Below are positions 10,754 to 21,627 of a DNA stretch of 64,000 nucleotides, piece after piece. The stretch lies in contig JALGAS010000008.1 of assembly GCA_023078685.1 (NCBI GenBank), positions 434,001-498,000 of the forward strand, in the 5' to 3' direction. The DNA comes from Neopestalotiopsis rosae (lineage: Eukaryota; Ascomycota; Sordariomycetes; Amphisphaeriales; Sporocadaceae). A program made the position numbers and the translations under genes. Under the pieces are notes generated by a model. The model did no database searches and had not been told where the DNA came from. It saw only the letters and a list, made by a program, of their open reading frames with translations. Numbering within the stretch: position 1 is the first letter of the stretch; the number at the start of each line of letters is the position of its first letter.

Positions 10754-11203
10754 CAGGGTTGCAATAATTAGTTTTAGTTTTTAGTTTTAATTCATTAATA
10801 ATTAAACTACGTAGTTTTACTCAAGCAATTAATTAAACTACGTAATTTTACTCACTTTACTAATTAATTACACGTAGTTTTAATTACCTTATTAACTAAT
10901 TACGGCTTTTTTTATTAATTATTAAAAATCGAATAAAATAATTAAAATAAAAACAGTTAACTTATTTTAAAGTCATAGCTTAAAATAATAATTATAAATT
11001 ATCTTATTTAAGCAAGTTATTTTAATAAAAAGATATTAATTATTTAAATTCTTTAATTATTAGTTTTAATTAATTAATAACTGAATTACTTAGTTTTACT
11101 CAAGTAATTAATTATATTACGTAGTTTTACTTAAGTCACTAATTAATTATGGTTGTAGTTAACTACGCGTAGTTAATTATTAGTTCATTAATTTGCAACC
11201 CTA
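10754..11203. mobile_element. hAT-like MITE, family A, right-most copy
   Basis: Starts CAGGGTTGCAATAATTAG and ends TTTGCAACCCTA. The flanks CTAATAAT (10746-10753) and TTAATAAT (11204-11211) are an 8-bp duplication with a single C/T transition. At about 450 bp it is shorter than the 694-bp copy, having lost part of the interior. It is separated by only a few bases from the end of the preceding family A copy. Confidence 0.7.
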
Positions 11204-11973
11204 TTAATAATTAATTAATTAAAATTAAAAACTAAAATTAATTTTATTAACCTTAATAATCAATAATATCTTTATTTTAAACACAATTAAGCTTAATTTA
11301 TTTCATATGGTTTTCAATATTAAAAAACGCGGAAATTAATATTATAATAAATAATTATATAAAAATTATCATACGGATAACTAAGCTAATATAATACGAT
11401 TAATATTATATTAACTATTATCCGCGGCGGGCCTTTTCAAGCGTTAATATCACGTACCCGGTAGGTTTGGCTAGCGGGCTGCACCCATGGGCATGCATTC
11501 GTATTAAATTATAAGCTGGGGAATAAAAGGATGAACTAGTTCCTAGCTGCAGAAGTGATATCTATCTACGCACGGCCGGATGAACAGTCGGCCTGCTGAC
11601 GACCAGTATTAGAACCATGGTCTACCATGTTTGTTAATATATTTATATCTTTTCATAAGGGTGCATATCCGTAATATTAATGCTTTACCCGTGCATAAAT
11701 CAAAACAATCATATTTGGATGAACTTTTTTTCTTAATTCTCCGCTTTGCATAAATTATATAACGTGAAACTAAACGCCTGCCGCCTACACAACCAACTAA
11801 TCAAAGGCAGTTTTAATCACGGTAAATCAAGTCCTTCCGCCAATGGACTTTATGCCATTGAAATTTCCAAACCTGAACCTGACAAATGCCCTGTTACGAT
11901 GCCGCCTCAAGTGCTGGGCCCATATTCTCGTAGTATATACCTTTGTAGAACTCCTCTGCCAAGGTTGGTACGT
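11204..11973. other. Transition from AT-rich block to genic DNA
   Basis: Composition changes sharply at about 11,425-11,440 (around ATTATCCGCGGCGGGCC). The AT-rich part has no recognisable element. From about 11,440 the sequence has normal composition and runs into the 3' end of the CCR4 gene. The 3' untranslated region of CCR4 must lie here. No other gene is supported. Confidence 0.6.
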
Positions 11974-14204
11974 TTATATCCTCGACGCTGAGCCCCTCTC
12001 ATGATCGCCCGCAACCTTCTTTTCCTTGCGAGGCTTGAATACAAAGTCTGCCATGATTTGAATGTGGTCAGATGGGAAATGGTAGTTGGGGAAACCCGGC
12101 ACACGCTTCAGGTAGTTGTAGTCTGGTGGTCCTAGCAGTTCGGTTGCCTCGAGCGTGTTGGTAGAATACCAGATGTAGTCAATCACGCCATTGAAAGTTG
12201 GGACGTAGTTGGTAAAGATCAAGTCGTCAGGGGTGTTGCGCACATGTGCATATGCAGAGCGAAGGCTGAAGGGATGGGAGATGCCGTCTCTTGTAAAGTT
12301 ACCATAAGAGTGACCCACAAGGTCAGGATGGTCAGGAGCAACTCTGCCGCGATCCAAGAGTTCATAGACGGAGCTGTCATCTATCGAGTTGTAATCACCA
12401 CATACCAACAGTGGTATGTCGGTGTTGCTCCGGTATTCTTGACTTGCAGACGGAGGCGACTCCATCTCGTCGGGGTCCAACTCGGACACCACATCAGTAG
12501 TAACGGACCTGACCAGACATTTCTCGCTCAGGCTGATGGGTAGTCGCCTGGTGTACTTCTCCGACATCTTGGTGATTTGCTCCATCAGTATACCCGTCTG
12601 CACGGCCTTGACGTCAGGCAGATGACCCTCCCAGCAAAGGTGAGCGTTGACGACAATGAAACGTGCTCCAGTGCTTCGCGATTCGAAGAAGCAAAACATG
12701 CCAATATTGTCTTTGGGCATGACTCGGTTAAAAACATCTTCGGTAGTCTTCATGTCGGGTCGGTTGATGGCCATACTACGGAAATCAACCAGTTGTTTGT
12801 CTAACAAGATGTACTTGGTATTCTTGAAGAAGATGGCGCATCCATCGACAAGGCCTTGTTCGTTCTTGTCCCGCATGTGGCTGACTCTGGTCTTGGGGTA
12901 GTGTACGCCGCGGTAGTCCAGTTGTGCCAGCTCGGGAACAAAGAAGTTCTCAAAGGCATCACCCGCAATCTCCTGCAGACAGAGAATATCTGCATCGCGC
13001 TGGCGAAACTCCTCCATAATGACGCTTCTTCGGTATTCCCAGTCCAGAGCACCGACAGGAGTGTAACCATACTGTGCCGTAGTCGCGTAGCGATCGCACA
13101 GAGTGTTCCAAGAGAGCACCCGTAATCGCTCGAGATTTGACGAGACTCCCTCTTGCAGGGCAATAGCGGCACGCGGCTCGGGAGGCATAGGCACTGTGAG
13201 AGAAATAACCATGGTGAGCAAGCTGATTACCAGGAAAGGAGGAAGTGACTGAGTAAACAGAAGGGGGGAAGTGGTGGAACAAATCGGGGGGCGTGCTTAC
13301 CTGGAGCTTGCTCCTTGAGATAGCTAATCAAACCTTTGGTATTATCCTCCATCAGCATCTGCTTCATCTCGTTGTTCAGAGGATTGCCTTGAATGCCCAG
13401 GAGCTCGAGGTGGTGTAGTGCTCCTAGCTCGTAGGGAAGGTCGCGAATCTGGTTGTTAAACACGAGCAGCTTCCGTAGCGGAGTGCACATGCCCAACTCT
13501 GGCGGCAACTCGGTGAGGTGGTTGTTGGACAGATCGAGATGGCGAAGCTTGCGCAGCTGTCCAATCGATGGTGGGAGGTAAGTCAGGTTGTTGGAACAGA
13601 GGTATAGCTCCTCGACAAAGGAATAGCGGTCGAAGACAGTAAGGGAAATGGCGCGTAGTCCTTGGCCACTCAGGTCCAAACTTTGCCAGTCTTGGCGGTC
13701 CTCGTTCTTGTCGATATTGACAGGCCGGCCCCGATCTTCCTCCTCTCCTTCAGTCTGATCATTGCCGTTGTTGTTGCTGCTGCTGGTGATGGCGGCGGGC
13801 ATGACGGGTCCAACGCCACGGTTCTCGGCTGCCTTGGCCCTGGCGAAAAAGTGCGGCTGATGCTGCTCGGTCATGGACTGGTGGGCGCGTCTGCACTCCT
13901 CATAGGCCTTTGACTGCTCGGACAGGAGCTCGCTCTGTTGGGTCCGGCTGACGCCGTTTTGATGGCTGCTCGGCGTGAATGTGGCCGCGTTAGACAGGAT
14001 GCCCGAGGAGAAGGCCGAGTTGGCAGCGTGGTCTTGCTGGTGATGGTGCTGGTTCTGTTGCTGTTGCTGCTGGGCATGGTGCTGATGCTGGTGCTGGTTT
14101 TGACCCTGGGACTGAACGTAGCCATACATCATCTGCGGCGCCATGGCGCGCCCCCCGGGGACGCCATTGAGACGAGAGCCGTGGCCCTGATGCGGGCCGT
14201 ACAT
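11974..14204 (-). CDS. ccr4: CCR4 deadenylase, catalytic subunit of CCR4-NOT
   Basis: 3'-5' exoribonuclease that shortens mRNA poly(A) tails in the CCR4-NOT complex. Two exons: complement 14204-13301 and 13193-11974, with a 107-nt GT-AG intron, giving 707 aa. The order is typical of fungal Ccr4: a Gln/His-rich N-terminus (residues about 35-58), leucine-rich repeats that in yeast dock on the NOT/CAF1 scaffold (about 175-285), then an endonuclease/exonuclease/phosphatase domain (about 322-690). Visible catalytic elements are SWNTLC (Asn331), LQE (Glu376), CGDYNS (Asp568, Asn570) and SDH (Asp677, His678), all intact. The intron falls between the LRR and nuclease domains, and splicing restores the family's PMPPEPR linker. 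The start is the first Met of a long open frame. The promoter lies in 14,205 onward. The C-terminus has a short basic tail. The assignment is firm. Confidence 0.95.
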
Positions 14205-14868
14205 GTTCGTCTCTCTTGCTCTACTCGTAGGCGCGGCGGAGGTGGTTTGTTACGATTGAATGCTTCTCGTGGGGACGTGTCCATACGTGGAGTGGCATGG
14301 AAGACACCTAGCCGCTGGAGAGTCGTTGTGACTGTGCTGTGTACGTGCGTGCGATTTGATGCGGTCGGTCAGTGCTGCACGTGGTTGCGGAGGAGGACAC
14401 GGCGATTGATGTATATTGCAGGTCCGAGTTTCGACGACGACTCGGCGTAATGTGGTGAGCAAGGGGGTTTGTCGAGACCCCAGGAGGAGATTTTATATTT
14501 GTTTCGTTGGCTGCCGCCTCAGAGGTAATTTTCCCTTGGGTTTTTGGATGGTCGGAGAGATGGTTCGAATCGACGCGCTGGGCTAAGGATTTGTGTGAGT
14601 TATGCGTTGGCGAGAAACGTGTGTAGTGCCGCTGGAGGAATTGGTGATGTTTGGTCTATCGAAATTGGTGCTAATGAGTGGCCAGGCGGGGCAGAGAGAA
14701 GTAGTAAGTGCAAGAGCGAAAGCAGAGCCAGACTATCCAGATATGGCTGAATGAAGCATTGACACGTTAGCAACGAGCAATCATGGAAAGTCAATTGGGT
14801 GTTCTCGTCTTGCTGCTTCTCCTTGGTCACTGTTGCTGGTCAATGGATAGATGTCCAAGGTGCCGTTG

Positions 14869-14930
14869 GCGGCTGTTGCTGCTGCTATTGCTGCTGCTGT
14901 TGTTGTTGTTGTTGCTGTTCCTGCTGCGTA
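14869..14930. repeat. CTG/GTT trinucleotide repeat
   Basis: Imperfect run of GCTGCTGCT and TTGTTGTTG units in non-coding DNA upstream of CCR4. It would encode Leu or Cys runs in two frames, but no gene is supported. Confidence 0.85.
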
Positions 14931-16326
14931 ACGATGCTATGCAACACGGCCGGCATGTCTATCGCCACAGATAGCAGTAGAGTATGTAATAGTGGTAGGC
15001 CATGTACGTAGGTAGGTAGCAATAGGGAGTGACGGGAGTGGATGGTGGATTGATGGGTGGGTGGAAGCTCTGCGAATTGGTCAATCGCTCAATCCATGAA
15101 ACGCGGAGGGGTGACAAGCTGATTGCTTGAGTTGGGCCCAGGCTGCTAAGGTCTGGCTGGCTAAGCTCCGGAAGCATGGAGAAGCAACCAGGCGGGCAGC
15201 ACTTCTCAGCACTCATCAGGTAGGCGAGGTGTAGGTAGCTTAGGTAGCATATGGACAATAAGTGGAGCAAAAAAGGACACCCGCCAAGGGGCTGGGCCGC
15301 TTGAAAGAGGTGTCGTGTGACAAGGTCAGTCAGTCTTGGATAGGTATTGTAACATTATATTTCCAAGTCATACTTCCATCCTTCCACAATATAGTCTCCA
15401 TCTAGAAACAACTAGTATGCTCAAAGAAATTCAAATACCCATCGACCAATCAATTCAGCGGATGGCACGAAACTCAATGGCTCTTCTATTTTGGCCAGGA
15501 AGACCAGAAACACCATTATTATATCTACGCAACGAGCTCAAATGAAAAGGTGCGAATCGTCAATACTATTCATCACTCGGGTTCTCTGATCGTCCATGTT
15601 TCTATTCACCTTTTATCCATCATCCTCGACACATAGGCTTGTGAGCGGATCAGCGGTAGGACAGCAGGGCATGTATTGTGTTGGTCAAGTTGGTCTTGGT
15701 TCCAGGCCGTACTTACTAATTCGATAGTGGTCTGGTGTTTTATATTCAGCTCGACAATATATGCGAGGTTGTGAAAGGCGAGCGGAAAACTTGCCCAAGT
15801 CTGTCCCGATGATGGAATCCTCACCACTCGTTGGCAATATGGTCGCGCGACGCGCTCGCCCGCCTCCGACCAGATCCAGGTCAGTTGACATGCGTGACGG
15901 CAGTTCCTGTGCTCCGCGAGAATAATAGATAAAGAACAGACAGTCTAGGAGATGTGTTAGTAGGTTTGTTTCCAAATAGGTACTTTCCCTCGAGACTGCC
16001 GTATGTCGTTGCCCCGAATCCTCCATGCTCATGCTTGTGCGGCTCAGTCTCCGGCTGCTATTGTCGGTATATCATCCCTCCACTCCCCAGTTACGGGCTA
16101 TTTCCCTGGCATCCGACTGAACGTAAGGCTGATGCCAGCCTTTTGTGCGGTGCGGTATTTCAAGCCAAGCACTCGAATTGGTTGATTCATTTTCGAGAGC
16201 TCAATCCTTTTCTCGGCTCCAGTCGGCTTATACGCTGATGTTGCTCGGGTAATTTCGAATCTCATACTTAAAAGATCTATACGTGAATCACATTCAGATA
16301 TTGATTGATATACATAAGTATATCTG

Positions 16327-16346
16327 TATATATATATATATATATA
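16327..16346. repeat. TA dinucleotide repeat
   Basis: Uninterrupted (TA)10 in intergenic DNA. Confidence 0.9.
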
Positions 16347-17254
16347 ATGCCATAGCCAACACCATGAGAGAACAAGCATGTGGCCTCGGTCCAACTCAAA
16401 GGGCTCGCCTGTTTGCCGAACCAAACACAACATCGTCTTGTTACCAAGTTGGTGAGTTGCTTGCATCCGACCAATCATTAAACCACCCGTCCACGCGGGG
16501 ACGCAGTCTACATCCAACATTACCCGTCAACACCATCCCACATGCAGTCGCGGCGGCCCTTCTTACTCTGCCACGGTCTGTCGCCGCGCCATCTGCCCTC
16601 GCTATACCCTGTCTGAGTGTTCCATGAGAGGCTGGTGACAGAGTGCTGGTAGGTAGATCGAGTCCAGACTCAATCGAGCGCGCTCGGCTCGGGCTTTTCC
16701 CCAGCTTTTTACCCCATCTCCAGCTCTCTTCTGGACGTCAAGCCGAGCGTGATGGGGTGGCATGCGGGGAAGACGGCAAGCGAAGCCATCTATGGAAAAA
16801 TACCCCAGATATCGTATGCATGCAATGTGCCTCCTCCCTGCCATACCATGGCAATGCCCTGCCCAGCCCAAACTTGGTGCTCGAATCATAAACCTCCGTC
16901 CGCCACGTAATGTACTTTAGGCGGTAATGCCAGCGGTTGGTTTTTGTCTGTCGTCTGACACAATTGCGTCGAGTTTTTCGGGTTAGGTTAGCTTATATAC
17001 CGAGGAAGGACACCTTTGAATCTTTCCTGCTCGATGCTAGAATCAATCCATACCCTCTCTGCTCCCTGTTGGTTTCCGGAATGCCTATGTACCAGCTTGT
17101 AAAGGGAAAAGGATTTGTGCCGCAGGATCAGAAGACCCAGGCCAGGTCCCAACAGCGAAGACGGCGACACATCTGAGAACGTCAAAGACAATACAACGCT
17201 GGTCCAGATTTCCTAATATTCAATCTCGCAAAGTGTAGAAGGGCAGGGCAGGCT

Positions 17255-20065
17255 ATGTTTGCAATGGACATATTTATGCCCGTCGCAAGCACATACCGAC
17301 CATCAGTTCAGAGACAGAGACAGGCACAAGCACAAGCACAAGCACAGACACCGGCACAAGCCGGCAGCAGCGGCGATGGCCATGGCAACAAAGCCAAGAC
17401 GGAAGAGACAGAAAGACAAGCAGTGGACAAACCGGGCCGAGCTGGTAGTTCATCGGCCGCACCTGGAAAGGCACGCACCCGATCCAAATCCCGTTCCAGG
17501 TCCAAGTCGAGAACGAGAACGAGGAAAAGTATCCAAAGACGGACGCGGCGATCTGGGCACAACGAGAGCGATTCCGAGAGCAATCAAGGTTCAACTCATA
17601 CTGGTTCAATGGCAGAAGCGCACACTGACGAAGGCGGACATGCTGCACCATCTGCGACTGCCAGCAGTGGAAGTCTGTGGACAAGGCAGTCGAAGAAGAC
17701 GCAGCAAAAGCAGCAAAAGAAAGGGCGAGGACTCAGTTTCATCAATACTACAGACAACAGTAACAGCAGTGTTGCCTCCTCCAGTGGACGCCGGCCGGAT
17801 CCGCAGCGCCTGAGCCTGAGCCACAGCGGAGCGAGCTTGCCGTCGGGGCCTGCGACAGCGGCTCCCAGCCCGCCCAACCCGCCCAGACGGGGAGGCAGAA
17901 GCACTAGTAGCACTCCAGCTACGGGTACTGGGCAAGGCCAAGCTGATTCGACTGATTTGGCTGGGGGCCACACTGGAATAACACGCAACGACGCAATCCT
18001 GAACCCTGTAGCCCCGCCAGAGCCAATTGCCCCCTTCACCAGTGCTACTGATGCAAACATAACGTCTCCTCATTCCTCCTTGTTCAAGACCTCTGCATCG
18101 TCGGATGGCAGAAGACAGAATAGCGCCAGCCAAAACAGCAGTCGACTCCCCCCCAATCCGCTTCCGTTCGCGCCTGCATCTGTGAGATCCCGTGCTGCTA
18201 GCTTCGGTGCACCGGTCGCCGGCATCGATCGCCAGCATCCTGCGGGCACCGCCGCGACCGACGTTTCCTGCTCCTCCTCCTCCTGCTCCTTCTTCTCCTC
18301 TTCTTCTCTCGCTTCCGCTTCAGCTGTCAATACTGACCGTGGACGAAACGACCAAGAATTGACGCCTGCCGGTACTACTGCTCCTGTCACCACTGCTTCT
18401 TTCAAAAGACAAAGCGGCACGGTCCTACCGTCACGTCTTACTGTCCATGGGTTCCGCTCGGCTGTAGTAGCAACCTCAGATTCCGAGCCCCTGGCTGCGA
18501 CACCCACGCCCCCGGGCGCAGCCCTCCTTCTTGGCCTTGGTGCTGGAGCTGGCGCTGGCGCTGGCATCTTGCCGCCAAAACGAGGCGCTCAGCGACGGCA
18601 CTCTTCAAACCATTATGCCGCCATGCTATCTGACTCTCATAACGCCTTGCCCACCAAGTCCTCCTCCTCCAACGCTGCTGCCGCTTATCGCCGCACCGGT
18701 AGCGTCTCGTCTGCGTCCGTCGCTGGAGCCCCTCACCTCCACCGTACCGGCATCATGACCTCCTCCGATAACCTGCCCCCCTCCTCTCACGAGGGCTCCG
18801 TTTCAGCCTCGAACCTATCGGCCACGTCCAACTTGGCTCTCAAGAACCGCATCAATGTCAGTCCCAAGCCACTGGTCATTCGCAACGGCAGGACCTACAT
18901 CCATGACGAGCAGCTACCATACCCTTTACCCGTGGATCTCGCAGAGTTGCACCGCCAGTCGCTTCGTACGCTCCTGCTGTTCCAGCTCTTTGGTGGCCCC
19001 ATCATATCCGATGCCTTTGCCACAAAGCCTCCCCAGCGTATCCTCGAGGTAGGCTGTGGTTCGGGCTTCTGGAGCATGATGTGCCATCGCTACTTTACCC
19101 AACACGGGCATGGGGGTGTCTCCTTCACCGGTATTGATATTGTTCCTCTCTGTGGCACTGGCCCCGATCCCAACTCCAAGCCAGACAAGGACATGAACTG
19201 GCGTTTTGTCCAGCATGACATGCGCCGAACCCCATGGCCCTTTCAGGATGGCGAATTTGACTTGGTCATGGTCAAGGACATGTCGTGCGCCGCACCCGGT
19301 CAGTTTTCTCAGATCTTCATGGACGAATACCTGCGCCTACTCCGGCCGGGTGGTGTCTTGGAGATGTGGGAGACGGATATGAGCATGCGCATGCTGAGGC
19401 CGCACGTGCCTGCGGCGTCCACTGCTGCTACGGCTGCTGCTCCTCCCCCGCCGCCTCCCCCTGCTGCTTCTGCCACCGACGACAGTGAATCTGGAAGCGA
19501 GGACGAAGATGACGCTACCCGTTTGGGCGTCTACGTCGTTTCTGCAAACACGCCATTGTCGGCACCTCTGAATCAGTTCCTGGTCGAGTACAACGGCTGG
19601 CTGAGCAAAGCTCTGGATAAGCGTTTCCTCTCGGCCGTCCCGTGCACCATGATTGGCCCCATGCTACTTCAGGAGGACGGTCTCATTGAGGTGCGGTCCA
19701 AGCGAATGGCGGTCCCCCTGTCCGAGGTGCGCTGGGAGCGCGAGGGCGTTGGCGGCGTGGTGACCAAGGATGGAAAGAGCTACATTGATAGCATGAAGGG
19801 CAAGGGGAAAGCCAGCGACCACAAGGGCGGCAAGGGCGGTAAGTCTCTGACGGCTGCACAAGCAGCCATTCGAAGAACAGCGCTCGAAACCAGCGTCGGC
19901 TTGATCCAGGCCCTGGAGCCCATGCTGCGCGATGTGAGCGGTAAGAGTCAGGACGAATGGGATGGCTGGACGGGCAAGATGATGAATGATCTACTGAGAG
20001 ATGGTGGCACGAGCTGGGGTGAGTGTCTCGAGATTGGTGCTTGGAGTGCCAAGAGGAAGAATTAA
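17255..20065 (+). CDS. Large SAM-dependent methyltransferase-domain protein
   Basis: A 936-aa single-exon frame. Residues 1 to about 540 are low complexity: Gln/Ala repeats near 24-35 from an ACAAGC-type repeat, an Arg/Ser/Lys-rich stretch near 75-95, and Ser runs. They are probably disordered. A class I methyltransferase core follows: motif I ILEVGCGSGFW at 596-606, an acidic strand in FTGIDIVPL, a DMRRTPWPF segment, FDLVMVKDMS and RLLRPGGVLEMWE. After it comes an Ala/Pro linker with an acidic patch (about 716-750), then a conserved-looking C-terminal segment to 936. Motif I and the post-core order match Methyltransf_25/11-type enzymes, which transfer methyl groups from S-adenosylmethionine. 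The substrate cannot be told. Met codons at 17,264 and 17,279 are alternative starts. It is convergent with the LYR-motif gene 318 bp downstream. It is not obviously LaeA or a secondary-metabolite enzyme. Confidence 0.85.
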   Translation: MFAMDIFMPVASTYRPSVQRQRQAQAQAQAQTPAQAGSSGDGHGNKAKTEETERQAVDKPGRAGSSSAAPGKARTRSKSRSRSKSRTRTRKSIQRRTRRSGHNESDSESNQGSTHTGSMAEAHTDEGGHAAPSATASSGSLWTRQSKKTQQKQQKKGRGLSFINTTDNSNSSVASSSGRRPDPQRLSLSHSGASLPSGPATAAPSPPNPPRRGGRSTSSTPATGTGQGQADSTDLAGGHTGITRNDAILNPVAPPEPIAPFTSATDANITSPHSSLFKTSASSDGRRQNSASQNSSRLPPNPLPFAPASVRSRAASFGAPVAGIDRQHPAGTAATDVSCSSSSCSFFSSSSLASASAVNTDRGRNDQELTPAGTTAPVTTASFKRQSGTVLPSRLTVHGFRSAVVATSDSEPLAATPTPPGAALLLGLGAGAGAGAGILPPKRGAQRRHSSNHYAAMLSDSHNALPTKSSSSNAAAAYRRTGSVSSASVAGAPHLHRTGIMTSSDNLPPSSHEGSVSASNLSATSNLALKNRINVSPKPLVIRNGRTYIHDEQLPYPLPVDLAELHRQSLRTLLLFQLFGGPIISDAFATKPPQRILEVGCGSGFWSMMCHRYFTQHGHGGVSFTGIDIVPLCGTGPDPNSKPDKDMNWRFVQHDMRRTPWPFQDGEFDLVMVKDMSCAAPGQFSQIFMDEYLRLLRPGGVLEMWETDMSMRMLRPHVPAASTAATAAAPPPPPPPAASATDDSESGSEDEDDATRLGVYVVSANTPLSAPLNQFLVEYNGWLSKALDKRFLSAVPCTMIGPMLLQEDGLIEVRSKRMAVPLSEVRWEREGVGGVVTKDGKSYIDSMKGKGKASDHKGGKGGKSLTAAQAAIRRTALETSVGLIQALEPMLRDVSGKSQDEWDGWTGKMMNDLLRDGGTSWGECLEIGAWSAKRKN

Positions 20066-20383
20066 CCGCATCCCTTCTATCCTTCTAGAAGCGGGTTCAG
20101 GCTTGTCTGTACTCGTTTCCGGGCAAGGTTGGCTTGACCTCAAGGGACCTTTGTTTGCCAGAGATTGATGGCAAGTTGGATTCTGCAAAAGGGTTCACTC
20201 GGTCAAGGTTCAACGAGTCCGTCATTACCACCAATATCGCACCATCACTCAAATCACATGTAATCTCAGATTGGTTTTCGTCAGACACGTTAAGACACGA
20301 TTGCAAGTTAATAGAGATACCACGTGCTGGGTTTGTTTTGAAAGATGAGATTGCAGACTATCATTGACTACCTTTTGCTCCGC

Positions 20384-20881
20384 TCAAAGATGCCCATAAG
20401 CCCTCCTTAACGTCCGGTAGCGCTTCAAGTAGTATCTAAAGTGATCGTGTCAGCTCATATACGTCCGGTCACTCATTGACGATGTTGCACCGTCCTTACA
20501 GTGCCTCAATTTCTATCGTAGCCAAGGTCAGCGAACTCCTCAGTGCACACGAGGGAGAACTTGGTAGATATAGTTGGATACCTTTACGGACAAAGTCAGC
20601 CCTGGCTATTCCCTTGCGTATGTCGTCTTCATTTTGCAAATGAGCATTGGCCATGAAGGCCTTGTGTAGGCGAGGCCGGAAATAGCCAAAGCCTAGGGGA
20701 TAGTCCTTGCCAAGGTGAAGTAGTTCTGTTGGTCGAGTTTGAAGGAGAATCCGCCATTGGTCAGCCAGCCGTCATTTCAAGCATGGCACTCTGTGACGCT
20801 CTCACGTCCGAGTGTTATTGGTGTGAAACCTTTGTAAATTGAGATGACCTCTCTTCTCAACAGTGCGTCTGGGGGTGGCAT
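20384..20881 (-). CDS. LYR-motif protein, ETFRF1/LYRM5-like (four exons)
   Basis: Small mitochondrial LYR-family protein, 86 aa, from four exons on the minus strand: 20881-20830, 20725-20582, 20512-20500 and 20435-20384. Introns are 104, 69 and 64 nt, all GT-AG, and exon 3 is only 13 nt. Every junction keeps frame. The product starts MPPPDALLRREVISIYKELL, then has LGKDYPLGFGYFRPRL, a KAFMAN segment, IRKGIARADFV, EIEALYYLKRYRTLRR and ends AYGHL. The LREVxxxYK start, GKDYPxG, IARAxF and EALYxLKRYR blocks follow animal LYRM5/ETFRF1, which binds electron-transfer flavoprotein, and the length matches (about 88 aa). The first donor (GTTTCA) is weak. The role in ETF regulation is inferred from the family. 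It is convergent with the methyltransferase gene and divergent from the thioesterase gene. Confidence 0.85.
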
Positions 20882-21627
20882 GACGCGTGTAATTGCTGAG
20901 TCAAATGGGCTTATTCCAGCTGTCCGGTCTGTCTGCAATGAGTGACCGACAAGCCGACCAGCCAACCACTCGTGAGAATGTAGGTCAATATCTGTTAACA
21001 GGTAAGCAGGAACCTTTGCAATATAGAGGGAAACCACCCGAACCTGAGCTTTGCACGTATGTATAATCACTGGAGGCGCTTGACCGGGATTTTGGGATGT
21101 GTTTGTTCGGCTCAAAATATGGTTTATGCGCTTGTATCTGCTGGTGGTGATTGATCCTTCGTGGTTGTATGGATGTTCACATATTAATTCAACCACTGTA
21201 TATGTGAAGGAGGTGGGTAAATGGAAGATAAATAGTATATCGTTACGGCGTTAGACAGTCAACGATAGTAGACGGGTGACGTGAGGCCACGAACTAATCA
21301 CCTAACCTATGTAACCTACATTGCTTAGGTACAGTCGGGTCCAGCCCACCTAGACCTCGTGTAGCCTCGGGAAGTGACTGGTGACCGGCCCTAACCGAGC
21401 CCCACCACCAACAGTGTACGTACCAGTTTCCAACTCCCGCCGGTGTGTGTCCGCCGAAACGTCCGGTTGCGCCTCCGGTATATGTATGTCCCCAACATGT
21501 TTTGTATAACAAATTGCTGATCCCATAAAGAGTCGGTTGCATTTTGAAACACACTCCCTTTACTTTTGCTTTATTGGCGACCTCCCAAAGGTCATTGTCA
21601 TCTTTGGACTCGTTGGAGAGAATAAAC
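20882..21627. promoter_or_regulatory. Divergent promoter region, LYR gene and thioesterase gene
   Basis: About 750 bp between two divergently transcribed starts, so both promoters should lie here. I see no clear TATA box or known factor site and no other gene. Confidence 0.5.

Larger units (their letters stand above)
14205..17254. other. Intergenic region between divergent CCR4 and methyltransferase genes
   Basis: Three kilobases upstream of both flanking genes, so it should contain both promoters and 5' leaders. It holds a CTG/GTT-rich simple repeat at about 14,870-14,930 and a TA run at 16,327-16,346. Short open frames occur on both strands, but none has splice-linked neighbours, a recognisable domain or biased composition, so no gene is called. 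Confidence 0.6.

Noticed and set aside
1..11430. CRISPR-like or tandem array
   Set aside because: Repeats are dispersed, nested and inverted with terminal inverted repeats and 8-bp duplications, not regularly spaced direct repeats; the genome is eukaryotic.
13938..14450. 170-codon plus-strand frame over the CCR4 N-terminus
   Set aside because: Antisense of the Gln/His-coding repeat region of CCR4; gives only Leu/Val runs.
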